Source: a virus. From it: a DNA stretch of 64,000 nt. The stretch lies in IMG/VR virus record IMGVR_UViG_3300032238_000944, positions 1 through 64,000 of that record; one strand, written 5' to 3'. The notes below the pieces were generated by a model. It did no database searches and had not been told where the DNA came from. It was given only the letters and a program-made list of their open reading frames with translations. Below are positions 27,414 through 35,241 of the stretch, in pieces. The position numbers were made by a program, and so were the translations under genes. Each line of letters opens with the position of its first letter. Position 1 is the stretch's first letter.

Positions 27414-28637
27414 ATGGAACTTCGCCCCCATCAACAACGTGCCCTAGATGCTCTCGTAAAGCATGTTATTGGGCAGGTGATCATCCCGACTGGCGGAGGT
27501 AAGACCAATGTTGCTATTTTTGATGCAATCCGTGAGTTTCAGTCTGATGCTCCTAAAACCATCGTAGTGGTTGCCCCGCGCATCCTTCTGGCAGAGCAGT
27601 TGTCTAGTGAGTTTCTTGAGTTTATCACAAATGTTGCAGTATTGCACGTTCATAGTGGCGAAACTCATCACTTCAACACCACTAAACCTGCTGAGATCTA
27701 CAACTGGTCTCGTCGTGCATACAAACATCAACTGATCTTCACTACCTATAACTCACTCAAGCAACTTGTCACTGCTGGTATTCATGTTGATACCATCTAT
27801 TTTGATGAGGCACATAATTCTGTGCAACGTCATTTCTATCCTGCCACTCAACATTTCAGTCAACATGCTGACCGCTGTTACTTTTTTACTGCTACTCCAA
27901 AGCATTCTCTTGCTGCTAGTAAACCTGGAATGAATGATACCCGAGTGTATGGCCAGGTGATTTGCAATGTACCTGCTCCCGAACTTGTAGATGGTGGTTA
28001 TATTGTACCACCTAAAGTTGTGGTCAAACAACTACCGATGCTTGGCAAACATGCTCAGGTTGCTGATCGTGACAGCGAGAATCTGTTGGATACCATTGAT
28101 GAACAAGGTGTCTCTAAGGTTCTCATCTGTGCCAAAGCTGTCAAGCAGATTCTCAATCTGGTTGCAGAATCTGACTTCTGCCTGCAACTCCAACAGCGTG
28201 GATATTCCTATATGTACATCAGTGCAAAGACTGGTGGTGTGATTGATGGTCAGAAAGTCAATCGTGAGCAATTCTTTGACACTCTCACTGCATGGGGTAA
28301 GGATAACAATAAGAAGTTTGTTGTTCTACATCACTCCATTCTTTCTGAGGGTATCAATGTCAGTGGACTTGAGGCAGTGATTTTTATGCGCTCCATGGAT
28401 TACATTGGTATCAGTCAGACTATTGGCCGTGTGATCCGTTTGCATCATGATGATGCTGCTGGACTGCGCTCTGGTCGTATTGCTCCTGGTGCTGTGCAAG
28501 ACTATACTAAATCTTTTGGTCTTGTGTGCATTCCTGTGTTCAATAAGGTTGGCATCAGTACCGCGCAGAAAGTACAGTCGGTTGTTGATACCATCTTTGT
28601 TCAAGGTGAACCTGCAATCTCTACCGTAAGAAGATAA
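27414..28637 (+). CDS. SF2 DNA/RNA helicase (type III restriction Res/UvsW-like)
   Basis: 407 residues from ATG 27414; a TTG-type upstream start would lie inside the promoter. Superfamily 2 motifs are complete: Q-like RPHQQRA, Walker A PTGGGKT (Lys30), DEAH (131-134), TATP (about 158-161), an SEGINVSG segment and motif VI QTIGRVIRLH (about 335-344). This is a minimal two-domain ATP-driven translocase/helicase without extra domains. The gene is visibly richer in G+C than the structural genes. Beside a ParB-like gene it suggests a DNA-processing or anti-defence pair; a UvsW-like recombination helicase is the main alternative. Confidence 0.85.
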   Translation: MELRPHQQRALDALVKHVIGQVIIPTGGGKTNVAIFDAIREFQSDAPKTIVVVAPRILLAEQLSSEFLEFITNVAVLHVHSGETHHFNTTKPAEIYNWSRRAYKHQLIFTTYNSLKQLVTAGIHVDTIYFDEAHNSVQRHFYPATQHFSQHADRCYFFTATPKHSLAASKPGMNDTRVYGQVICNVPAPELVDGGYIVPPKVVVKQLPMLGKHAQVADRDSENLLDTIDEQGVSKVLICAKAVKQILNLVAESDFCLQLQQRGYSYMYISAKTGGVIDGQKVNREQFFDTLTAWGKDNNKKFVVLHHSILSEGINVSGLEAVIFMRSMDYIGISQTIGRVIRLHHDDAAGLRSGRIAPGAVQDYTKSFGLVCIPVFNKVGISTAQKVQSVVDTIFVQGEPAISTVRR

Positions 28638-28640
28638 CAT

Positions 28641-29081
28641 ATGGAAGTCAAATTCACGCAAAATCATTTTAAAAAGTGTAAAGAAGTAACTTGGGATGAT
28701 ATAGTTGAAAAAATTGATAATGAATTTTTTCACCAAACTCATAAAATTATTTGCCCTTCAGATCGTGCTCCAACAATCATTCTTCATAATGATTACTATC
28801 CACTATCAATTAAATCTGCATATAATGAAGTTGAAACCGAAACTGGTATAAAAGATATGCATATCTATACTTCATTGGGTAGAAATGCTTCAACATTTGG
28901 AAGACACTGTGACACAATGGATGTTTTGATTGTTCAATCTAAAGGAAAAATTGATTATGAATTTGATTGTGGTACAATTGTAAGGATGAGTCCAGGGGAT
29001 TCTCTTCACATTCCCAAAGGAGTTTATCACAATCCAATTGTATCCGAACCTAGAATTACATTGAGTTTCTCTTGGCAATAA
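28641..29081 (+). CDS. Cupin/JmjC-like protein
   Basis: 146 residues. The HCDTMD segment (His89, Asp91), the strand LIVQSKGKIDYEF, MSPGDSLHIPKGVYHNP (His130) and a final strand form a cupin barrel with HxD...H ligands. It could be a 2OG/Fe(II) JmjC-type oxygenase or a simple cupin. The gene is much more AT-rich than the helicase before it and the gene after it, suggesting separate acquisition. Confidence 0.7.
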   Translation: MEVKFTQNHFKKCKEVTWDDIVEKIDNEFFHQTHKIICPSDRAPTIILHNDYYPLSIKSAYNEVETETGIKDMHIYTSLGRNASTFGRHCDTMDVLIVQSKGKIDYEFDCGTIVRMSPGDSLHIPKGVYHNPIVSEPRITLSFSWQ

Positions 29082-29084
29082 ATT

Positions 29085-29624
29085 ATGAAAGACTGGACAA
29101 TCTACTGTGAGACTACCTACAACAGTCTCAGGGCCAATATTCACAACTGGGGTAAACCAGAGTTTGCTCGCCCCATCACCAGAATCTACTATATCGGTGT
29201 TTTTGATTGCGGTGTGCCCAATCCTACGGGTCTGATCAGCGAAAATGCACTCAAAAACAAAAATATAAAACAGAAGGTCGTACATGACCATTATTTGTCT
29301 CCACAATTCATTGGACGGATGATTCTGGACAATCCTGAGGTGTATTTGACCGATTTTGACAAGTTCAAATCGATTTTTTGGCAGTCTTGTCAGACCATCG
29401 TGGTCACTCAGCAGGAAAACGATGCCCTGGCTGCTCTGACATCAAATGATGGTAACATATATAAAGTTCAAGTGCCAACCTATTTGAAGTACAATCATCT
29501 TAAGATTAAATTAAATAAACGTCCAGAAAATACAATCCGATGGAATACTTCAGTTCCAATTGAATCTAACATTCTAGAGGTTCCTGAAGAACTTACACAA
29601 TATGAAAAGAGGTTTCTAGTATGA
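29085..29624 (+). CDS. Hypothetical protein
   Basis: 179 residues, no family recognised. It shows HDHYLSPQFIGRMIL, VYLTDFDKFKSIFWQSCQTIVVTQQEN and a charged C-terminus. It is comparatively GC-rich and ends in an ATGA overlap with the next short gene. The HDH segment might bind metal, but no second ligand cluster is evident. Confidence 0.65.
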   Translation: MKDWTIYCETTYNSLRANIHNWGKPEFARPITRIYYIGVFDCGVPNPTGLISENALKNKNIKQKVVHDHYLSPQFIGRMILDNPEVYLTDFDKFKSIFWQSCQTIVVTQQENDALAALTSNDGNIYKVQVPTYLKYNHLKIKLNKRPENTIRWNTSVPIESNILEVPEELTQYEKRFLV

Positions 29625-29794
29625 GAGAAGGATTCATCACGGCAGACGGTTATGCGGCTGTCCCCTGGGGCAAAAAAAACCTGATTATCCTGTATAATGG
29701 CCATCAGATAGAGACGGTAAGCACACCGCTCCAAGCACAAAAGTTCATTAAAAACCACCGCACTAATCCATCCAAAGGAACAGTATTCCTATGA
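29621..29794 (+). CDS. Small hypothetical protein containing an internal promoter
   Basis: 57 residues, joined to both neighbours by ATGA overlaps, which argues that it is translated. Its middle codons (LYNGHQIETV) are the -10 box and discriminator of a TGTC-type promoter, so the protein sequence is constrained by the promoter or the reading frame is partly fortuitous. It carries a basic C-terminus. No family recognised. Confidence 0.55.
   Translation: MREGFITADGYAAVPWGKKNLIILYNGHQIETVSTPLQAQKFIKNHRTNPSKGTVFL
29659..29698 (+). promoter_or_regulatory. Island promoter, TGTC-type (intragenic)
   Basis: TGTCCC at 29659 and TATAAT at 29693 (34 bases apart), followed by GGCCAT. The whole element lies inside the coding sequence of a 57-residue protein. 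It drives the secreted-type protein at 29791. Confidence 0.7.
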
Positions 29795-30198
29795 AACTCC
29801 CAGCACTACTATCTCTTGCATTGTTTGCTCCAATGCCTGTGTTTGCACAACAGACAAACATCTATCAGGTATGTACAACCTATCAAGAGAACTATGCTCC
29901 TGGATATTATGATCAGTATGGTAACTATCGTCAAGGAAATGTAAGCACTCAGGCTTATAATACTCAGTGTGGTACTGGTACATACTATCGCCCCAATACT
30001 GGTGGTACATATTATCCAACACCTGTTGTAGCTCCAGTTGCACAACCATATCGTAGGTCATGTGCTGCTGCTCCTATTGGCGCTATTCTTGGTGGTTTTG
30101 GTGCATACAAAGCAACCAGTAGTGTACCCAATCGTTGGTGGTCTGTTCCTCTAGGTGTTGTAACTGGTGGAATTGTTGGAAATGCTCTCTGTAACTAA
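29791..30198 (+). CDS. Exported protein with glycine-zipper-like segment
   Basis: 135 residues. A clear signal peptide (MKLPALLSLALFAPMPVFAQ) with cleavage expected after VFA. The mature part is Tyr/Gln/Thr-rich and ends with a Gly/Ala-rich hydrophobic segment (APIGAILGGFGAY..., LGVVTGGIVGNALC) like glycine-zipper membrane proteins. It contains four or five Cys. I infer an envelope-located protein, possibly in superinfection exclusion or lysis; function is not shown. Confidence 0.75.
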   Translation: MKLPALLSLALFAPMPVFAQQTNIYQVCTTYQENYAPGYYDQYGNYRQGNVSTQAYNTQCGTGTYYRPNTGGTYYPTPVVAPVAQPYRRSCAAAPIGAILGGFGAYKATSSVPNRWWSVPLGVVTGGIVGNALCN

Positions 30199-30199
30199 A

Positions 30200-30394
30200 A
30201 TGAAAACTGAGTTTATTTGTGTCAAACCTAAATCATCAAAAGCAAAGAATAGATTTGCAAATATGATGGATAGTCTTCATTCTTGTCGTGTTGAACAACG
30301 CAAGGATGGTAAAGTCTTTCTTGCATCTATTAGTGGTAAATACTTCTTTTGGTTGAATGAAAGCGGTGATGATCATTGGGAAATTATAAAATAA
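30200..30394 (+). CDS. Small conserved hypothetical protein
   Basis: 64 residues from ATG 30200. A basic N-terminal half (KPKSSKAKNRFANMM) precedes two strands (KVFLASISGKYFFWL). It resembles a small protein common in cyanophages, with no known function. It starts 1 base after the exported-protein gene and overlaps the next start by one base (TAATG). Confidence 0.65.
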   Translation: MKTEFICVKPKSSKAKNRFANMMDSLHSCRVEQRKDGKVFLASISGKYFFWLNESGDDHWEIIK

Positions 30395-30927
30395 TGGAAC
30401 ATATGTTCTATGTTCCATTATTTCACTATAAAGTGGAAAATTGGACTTATAAAAAAAAATTTCTACTTGAACTATATGATTCAATTAAAACAGAATGTGA
30501 AATAAAAAAAGATACGACGGTAATTACAAATTATCATCAAAATCATAAAAAATTAGTTCAAGATATTGCATATATTTTTTATTCCGAAATAAAAGAATTT
30601 GCTGAATCTGTTGAAATATCAAAATATGATGTTAAAGATGCTTGGTTTGAAAAATCTTACAGAAATAACTATCACGGGATTCATAATCACGGACCAATTG
30701 GTTATTCCTCAGTTTGTTTTATAAATTATGATGAAAATGAACACAGTCCAACTCAATTTGTATCTCCGTTCAATAATTTTATGAATGGATCTACATTGAT
30801 TCATAGTCCTCAAAATATAACAGAAGGATCTATTATATTTTTTCCATCTATTATAAATCATTATACAGATCCAAATCAATGCGATAAAGAAAGATTGATA
30901 GTATCTTTTAATTTAAACTTTACTTAA
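30394..30927 (+). CDS. 2-oxoglutarate/Fe(II)-dependent oxygenase (PF13759-like)
   Basis: 177 residues. The metal site is the HNH context at His94/His97/His99 (YHGIHNHG), a distal His in SIINHYTDPN, and RLIVSFNLNF as the closing strand, matching the putative 2OG-Fe(II) oxygenase family seen in cyanophages. Extremely AT-rich (14 G+C of 60 in bases 30481-30540) against 28 of 60 in bases 29101-29160, in a gene just upstream. Catalytic set appears complete. Confidence 0.8.
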   Translation: MEHMFYVPLFHYKVENWTYKKKFLLELYDSIKTECEIKKDTTVITNYHQNHKKLVQDIAYIFYSEIKEFAESVEISKYDVKDAWFEKSYRNNYHGIHNHGPIGYSSVCFINYDENEHSPTQFVSPFNNFMNGSTLIHSPQNITEGSIIFFPSIINHYTDPNQCDKERLIVSFNLNFT

Positions 30928-31104
30928 ATGGATAAATCAGAAAAACGTAACCGAGCACTAGGTCTTTTTGTTGAAAGTGTACTCAAACCAGATCCAGAAC
31001 TTCGCCAATGCTCTCACAATCAAGAGTGCTTTAATGAACTGCTTGAATGGAGATCTGAAGTTCTTGAGTATCTACAAAAACGAAGAGAAGAGGAATTTGG
31101 TTAA
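30928..31104 (+). CDS. Small charged hypothetical protein
   Basis: 58 residues, helical, ending in a charged tail (EYLQKRREEEFG). It starts directly after the oxygenase stop and overlaps the next ATG by one base. Confidence 0.55.
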   Translation: MDKSEKRNRALGLFVESVLKPDPELRQCSHNQECFNELLEWRSEVLEYLQKRREEEFG

Positions 31105-31346
31105 TGAGCCCATACTACATCTATTTCATCATTTTTACTTGTATCGCATACTTAATTGTAACTGATGCAAGTGTTGCAAGACTATTTGTTCTTCTGATGG
31201 GAATTGCAAGAATAGAGTATGAAAAGATAAAGTGGTGGGTTCTTCACAATCCTGCAAATCCGATTGTTAAGTATCTAATGTGGCGAAGATCTTGGAAACT
31301 TGCAAAAGAATTGGAGAAAGAATTTAGCTCTCGTAATGATATATGA
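31104..31346 (+). CDS. Small membrane protein
   Basis: 80 residues. Residues about 3-35 are a long hydrophobic region (YYIYFIIFTCIAYLIV, LFVLLMGIA), followed by a basic/aromatic amphipathic part. Likely one or two membrane passes with a cytoplasmic C-terminus. No family recognised. Confidence 0.6.
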   Translation: MSPYYIYFIIFTCIAYLIVTDASVARLFVLLMGIARIEYEKIKWWVLHNPANPIVKYLMWRRSWKLAKELEKEFSSRNDI

Positions 31347-31513
31347 AGCAGCAACCTTATCATGTCCTAGATAGTACGACACCTTGGTATGAACTCTTGA
31401 GTTATTTGGAATGTTGTGCTAGCCTGGGTGTTGAACCATCACTCACTAGATGGATTCGGTACACTAATTATTACAGGAGTGTGTCAAATGTCAAGAACAT
31501 ATCGCAAAGTTGA
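31343..31513 (+). CDS. Small hypothetical protein
   Basis: 56 residues, joined to the previous gene by an ATGA overlap and running 26 bases into the next. Features: TPWYELLSYLECCASLGVEP and an Arg/Tyr/Ser-rich C-terminus. No family recognised. Confidence 0.5.
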   Translation: MKQQPYHVLDSTTPWYELLSYLECCASLGVEPSLTRWIRYTNYYRSVSNVKNISQS

Positions 31514-31724
31514 ATACATTCACAGTGGAGCATTTAGGCATCCACATACAGAGAATGAACGCAAACAACTTGACGGAATTATTCATGATGTAGAACTTGA
31601 ATTAGACTATAAAGTTTCTGGATTGAACCACATGAAGGCACGGGAGCATCAGTTGCCTTCAACATATGATGACAAAGTAGTAAGTGCTTATTATGAATCT
31701 GACCACATGGCCTACGGAACCTAG
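31488..31724 (+). CDS. Hypothetical protein
   Basis: 78 residues. ATG 31488 is chosen because an AGGAG ribosome site lies 9-13 bases upstream. The protein is rich in His and Tyr (YIHSGAFRHPHTENERKQL). It overlaps the next gene by 32 bases. Function unknown. Confidence 0.6.
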   Translation: MSRTYRKVEYIHSGAFRHPHTENERKQLDGIIHDVELELDYKVSGLNHMKAREHQLPSTYDDKVVSAYYESDHMAYGT

Positions 31725-32016
31725 TTTACTTGATCGCATAGCATCTTTAGAATATGAGAATGTTGAAACTTCCAACTGTCTCTATGAAATATATACATCC
31801 ATAGAGACACTGGAGAATGTTAAAATGTATGAAGAACTGACACAATTTGAAAGGGCATTGGCAAGATTTGGTGATAAAGTTGCTTTAATTGCTGGACTTG
31901 AAATTGCTGATAAAATTACTCCCGAAGATGCTTACCAACAAATTAAAACTCTTTATAAAGAACTCAAATCCCTTCGCAAAAAAGAACGTGATGATTGGGA
32001 ATATCCCGACAATTAG
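31693..32016 (+). CDS. Helical hypothetical protein
   Basis: 107 residues from ATG 31693, mainly helical and acidic with a charged C-terminus (KTLYKELKSLRKKERDDW). Probably coiled-coil. It overlaps both neighbours, as is usual in this packed block. Confidence 0.55.
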   Translation: MNLTTWPTEPSLLDRIASLEYENVETSNCLYEIYTSIETLENVKMYEELTQFERALARFGDKVALIAGLEIADKITPEDAYQQIKTLYKELKSLRKKERDDWEYPDN

Positions 32017-32140
32017 ATCCTGTTCTAAATGTAAAGAAACCAAACCACTTGATTTAAATCATTATCAACAAGTGAAATACTTTTCAAGTGGTTTTTCCTA
32101 TTATTGTAATGACTGTAACAAACCAAAGAAAAATGACTGA
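31991..32140 (+). CDS. Small zinc-ribbon protein
   Basis: 49 residues from ATG 31991. CSKCKETKPL and a later CNDCNKPKK give a CxxC-N20-CxxC zinc ribbon, as in small phage proteins related to HNH or transcription-factor ribbons. It overlaps the previous gene by 26 bases and the next by 8. Likely binds nucleic acid. Confidence 0.6.
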   Translation: MIGNIPTIRSCSKCKETKPLDLNHYQQVKYFSSGFSYYCNDCNKPKKND

Positions 32141-32300
32141 ACAAGATGATGGACTGAAGGTAACAGAGAATGGTGATGGATCATTCACTTTAGAGTGGGA
32201 TGAAAAAGATCCACGCTGGTCAATGCTGAATGGGTTGACACAAGAAGAAGTTACTGCTATACTAACCGAAGGTCTTCAAAAAATGCTTGATAATGACTGA
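32133..32300 (+). CDS. Small conserved hypothetical protein
   Basis: 55 residues from ATG 32133. NGDGSFTLEWDEKDPRWSMLNGLTQEE matches a short protein type I recognise from many cyanophages, function unknown. It overlaps the next start by eight bases. Confidence 0.6.
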   Translation: MTEQDDGLKVTENGDGSFTLEWDEKDPRWSMLNGLTQEEVTAILTEGLQKMLDND

Positions 32301-32820
32301 CTACAAAAAATACTCATTGGGCCAAGTTGAGAACTTTCTGTATGATGCAATGAGTACAGATGCAACACCAAAAGAAATCTATGATGTCATTAAAGGTGTT
32401 GTTGAAGATAACTATAATACCTATAAGGTACAGACAGAAAAAGCGAGTGAACTTCTTGCTCTGCTGAATGGCCATCGTCCTGTAGATTTTGACTTTTGTG
32501 ATAAAGATGACCCATCACCTGAATGTAAAAAGTCTTGGAATGACTTCTGGGAAGAAAATTACTGTTCAGAAGAACACCAACAGTACACAGAAGAAGAACT
32601 AAATGCAATGTGTGATGCTGCTGAAGCAAAAGATAAAGTAGTTAAGTGGTCTCTTCCTGTTGAAGCAGATCCAAGTGGTGAATACTTTGTAACTTTCCCT
32701 GATGATTTGTTAGAAGCAGCAGATCTTAAAGAGGGTGATCAAGTTGAATGGATTGCTCAAGATGGTGGATCTTATCTTCTTAAAAAAATAACTAACCCAC
32801 TTGGAATGGAAAAATGTTGA
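32293..32820 (+). CDS. Protein with C-terminal AbrB/SpoVT-like domain
   Basis: 175 residues from ATG 32293. The N-terminal half is helical and acidic. Residues about 122-168 (KWSLPVEADPSGEYFVTFPDD, LLEAADLKEGDQVEWI, then GSYLLKKI) match the swapped-hairpin AbrB/SpoVT fold found in antitoxins and transition-state regulators. It could be a DNA-binding regulator or an antitoxin-like protein without a partner here. Confidence 0.6.
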   Translation: MTDYKKYSLGQVENFLYDAMSTDATPKEIYDVIKGVVEDNYNTYKVQTEKASELLALLNGHRPVDFDFCDKDDPSPECKKSWNDFWEENYCSEEHQQYTEEELNAMCDAAEAKDKVVKWSLPVEADPSGEYFVTFPDDLLEAADLKEGDQVEWIAQDGGSYLLKKITNPLGMEKC

Positions 32821-32853
32821 TGGTTTTTGGATTAAAGATTGGGAGTTGATAAA

Positions 32854-33477
32854 ATGGCTTTTCAATCTATATGGTATTATACAAATCTTGATCCTCGTAT
32901 TGTAGATATTATTGAGGAAGATTTGAGCAAAACTTATGACTCATCTTTCACCGAATCCTTGATTAAACACAAAAATACTAGTATCTTAGACAAAAATGTG
33001 AGAAATTCTCATCATGCTTGGATTCCCACAAATCATTGGATATCTGGATTTATTTGGCATTATGCTCATAAAGCAAATAAAGAAAATTTTCTTTATGAAT
33101 TGGATCATATTGTCACATCTTTACAATATACCATATACCAACAAGGTCAGTTTTATAAATGGCATACTGATCAATCAACAGATAAGTTTTATAAACCTTT
33201 ACCATCCAATACTGATGAAAATCTAAAAGAAAATTTTTTAAATCAAAATACAGAATCAGTTCGTAAATTGTCTGGTGTTTTGCAACTATCTGATCCCAAT
33301 GATTATGAGGGTGGTGAATTGCAGATTATGGCAGAAGATGGTAGTTCATATTTTGCTCCAAAGGAACAGGGAACAATAATTTTCTTTGATTCTAGATCTA
33401 ATCATAGAGTTAGAAAAGTTGCCAAAGGAATTAGGAAAAGTTTAGTCTTTTGGGTAAAAGGCCCGAGATGGAAATGA
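32854..33477 (+). CDS. 2-oxoglutarate/Fe(II)-dependent oxygenase (PKHD type)
   Basis: 207 residues from ATG 32854, with GGGAG 8 bases upstream. Metal residues are His104/Asp106 (WHTD) and His184 (NHRV). The C-terminus GIRKSLVFWVKGPRWK is the PKHD signature and parallels the enzyme at 23436. The core LSGVLQLSDPNDYEGGELQIM is nearly interchangeable with the matching segment there, so the two are paralogues. Very AT-rich. Confidence 0.85.
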   Translation: MAFQSIWYYTNLDPRIVDIIEEDLSKTYDSSFTESLIKHKNTSILDKNVRNSHHAWIPTNHWISGFIWHYAHKANKENFLYELDHIVTSLQYTIYQQGQFYKWHTDQSTDKFYKPLPSNTDENLKENFLNQNTESVRKLSGVLQLSDPNDYEGGELQIMAEDGSSYFAPKEQGTIIFFDSRSNHRVRKVAKGIRKSLVFWVKGPRWK

Positions 33478-33520
33478 ATGATAAAGAGGAAGGAATCTAT
33501 CCTACTGGTTTATCTGATGG

Positions 33521-33598
33521 ATGTTCATGATTCTCTTTGGTTTTATTATCACAATAATTTTATTAAGTAGTGTAAAGCAATCCCAAAGAGAATCTTAA
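33521..33598 (+). CDS. Possible tiny membrane peptide
   Basis: 25 residues with a hydrophobic core (FMILFGFIITIILLSSV) and a short polar tail. It coincides with a 12-bp perfect inverted repeat, so it may be a chance frame in a structured intergenic region. Confidence 0.25.
   Translation: MFMILFGFIITIILLSSVKQSQRES
33529..33594. repeat. 12-bp inverted repeat
   Basis: GATTCTCTTTGG (33529-33540) and CCAAAGAGAATC (33583-33594) are perfect reverse complements separated by 42 AT-rich bases. They may fold as a long stem-loop at the end of the oxygenase transcript; no T-run follows immediately. Confidence 0.75.
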
Positions 33599-33654
33599 GC
33601 AATCTTCATTCTCCTAGATATTGTGTTAGGATAGCAACATAATACTTGGACACA

Positions 33655-33828
33655 ATGACACTTGCAAAAACTGGTTCGGCAGACCTTACAACCGAAGAAT
33701 GGAATGAATTAGTTGCACTTAAAGAAGCAATTAACTATTCTCCACAAACTGTAAGTCCAGAGAAAATGGAAAAGTTTACTGAGCTTATGGTAAGATCCTT
33801 AGAAGGTAAAGGAAATAGGCCAGTTTAA
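33655..33828 (+). CDS. Small hypothetical protein
   Basis: 57 residues from ATG 33655. Helical (LTTEEWNELVALKEAI, SPEKMEKFTELMVRSL). It ends at the beginning of a TGTC-type promoter. No family recognised. Confidence 0.55.
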   Translation: MTLAKTGSADLTTEEWNELVALKEAINYSPQTVSPEKMEKFTELMVRSLEGKGNRPV

Positions 33829-33832
33829 GAAG

Positions 33833-33874
33833 TGGCACATGGCAGTTCCACCTGCTCCCATTTTGCTGTATATT
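33833..33874 (+). promoter_or_regulatory. Island promoter, TGTC-type
   Basis: TGGCAC at 33833 and -10 TATATT at 33869 (36 bases apart), followed by GGCCATGTTGAGA. A weak GCAG/CTGC hairpin lies in the spacer. No -35 box. Confidence 0.7.
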
Positions 33875-33897
33875 GGCCATGTTGAGATAAACACTAC

Positions 33898-34305
33898 ATG
33901 GCAACCCGCTCTCGCATTGGTATCGAACTTCGTGACGGTTCTATTCTGTCTGCCTATCATCATTGGGATGGCTATCCTTCCTGGTTGGGTCGCATTCTGA
34001 AGACTCACTACAATAGCAAAGAACTCGCTGCCGAACTGATTGATGGTGGCGATATGAGTTCTGCATGGACTAATGCAGGTTTCAAAAATGAAACTGTTGC
34101 TCAAGGTGCTCTTTATTATTCTTCCCGTGGTGAAGATTGCCCTCCTCGCCTTGATAAGAACTCAGGTGAGTTCTTGACTAAAGATGCTGAAGAATATGCA
34201 TATCTTTATACTGAATCTGAAGGTTGGTTGTGCTATGATACTTGCGATTGGCATGAAACTTATCTTGAAAGTCAAGAAATCCCCTCTGTTGCTCTTGCTG
34301 TATGA
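33898..34305 (+). CDS. Conserved phage hypothetical protein (MATRSRIG family)
   Basis: 135 residues. The opening MATRSRIGIELRDGSILSAY and HHWDGYPSWLG are a recurrent opening in many unrelated phages; its function is unknown to me. The remainder has acidic and aromatic clusters (YLYTESEGWLCYDTCDWHETY). It starts 23 bases after a -10 box and is more GC-rich than the structural genes. Confidence 0.7.
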   Translation: MATRSRIGIELRDGSILSAYHHWDGYPSWLGRILKTHYNSKELAAELIDGGDMSSAWTNAGFKNETVAQGALYYSSRGEDCPPRLDKNSGEFLTKDAEEYAYLYTESEGWLCYDTCDWHETYLESQEIPSVALAV

Positions 34306-34463
34306 CTGAAACTTCAATTAAATTGAATAAAGATGAATTGACTGTGCTTATTAGTTCTCTGAACTATATGTCACAACCAAATGAAGTTTACTTGCAAATG
34401 AATTATACAAATGTCAATCGTCTGTATAATAAACTATTCTCTTTGTATGAGGGCTTGAAATGA
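34302..34463 (+). CDS. Small hypothetical protein
   Basis: 53 residues, ATGA overlaps at both ends. Helical, with a KLNKDELTVLISSLNYM segment and a VNRLYNKLFSLYEGLK tail. Resembles a tiny four-helix half-bundle; no family. Confidence 0.55.
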   Translation: MTETSIKLNKDELTVLISSLNYMSQPNEVYLQMNYTNVNRLYNKLFSLYEGLK

Positions 34464-35026
34464 CTTACAACGCAAAAGTAAAACTCTGTTACATCAATGA
34501 TAGTGATGTAACTCCAAGTAAGTATTTTCCTGAACTTGTTGATAGACAAACCATCACTGTAGAAGCACCTGCAAGTGACTTGAATGTTCATCAGTATTTT
34601 GAATTATTCAAGGGATTTCTTCGTGCTGTTGGATTTACTGATTATAACATTATGGATGCTGGATGTCGTCTGGCATTCAATGATAGTAATGATGAAGCAC
34701 AGATGAAGAAGTTGATGGAAGAATATGAACTGCAAGATAGGCAGGGATATGATGCTGACGATATTCTTGCTATGGAGGAAGAAATCCGCCAACTGAAAGA
34801 AAAACTTGCAAGGGTTCTTCCAGAGCAATATGTTGAGGAATATACTGATGAAGATGCTCCAAGAGATGATGGAACATCTTGGAATAAACCTTGGGGAGAT
34901 TTAGTTCCTGGTTCAGATCAAGCATATAAAGCAGGTTGCAAGTGTCCAATTCTTGATAATCAAAATATGCCTGAAGGTAAAAAATGGGTGAATGGTGATT
35001 GTCCTCTTCATGGTAATGTAAAATGA
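34460..35026 (+). CDS. Hypothetical protein with Cys-rich C-terminus
   Basis: 188 residues. A beta-containing N-terminal domain is followed by a helical, Glu-rich central part (AMEEEIRQLKEKLARVL) and a C-terminal CKCP...GDCPLH cluster that could bind zinc. It overlaps the neighbouring genes by four bases each. Function unknown. Confidence 0.6.
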   Translation: MTYNAKVKLCYINDSDVTPSKYFPELVDRQTITVEAPASDLNVHQYFELFKGFLRAVGFTDYNIMDAGCRLAFNDSNDEAQMKKLMEEYELQDRQGYDADDILAMEEEIRQLKEKLARVLPEQYVEEYTDEDAPRDDGTSWNKPWGDLVPGSDQAYKAGCKCPILDNQNMPEGKKWVNGDCPLHGNVK

Positions 35027-35241
35027 GATTTGAAAACCCAACAAAATGGGAACTTTTTCTTGATGGATTCCACTATATCTGCTCTGCCCTTGAAGCCTAT
35101 AATGCTGGTGATTACTGGGGAATGAAAGAGTTTTGGGAAACTATCAATGTTGGATGGTATTATGAATATATCTACCCATATGATGACCCATTTGTTATAC
35201 ACATTCCTTCCCCTGAACGTAAACTAAGGTTAGCAGAATGA
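35023..35241 (+). CDS. Small aromatic hypothetical protein
   Basis: 72 residues rich in Trp, Tyr and Phe (WELFLDGFHYICSALEAY, VGWYYEYIYPYDDPF). No transmembrane segment is clear. ATGA overlaps with both neighbours. Confidence 0.55.
   Translation: MRFENPTKWELFLDGFHYICSALEAYNAGDYWGMKEFWETINVGWYYEYIYPYDDPFVIHIPSPERKLRLAE

Noticed and set aside
33478-33520. A 17-codon frame right after the oxygenase stop
   Set aside because: Too short, no recognisable features, and ends before any structured element.
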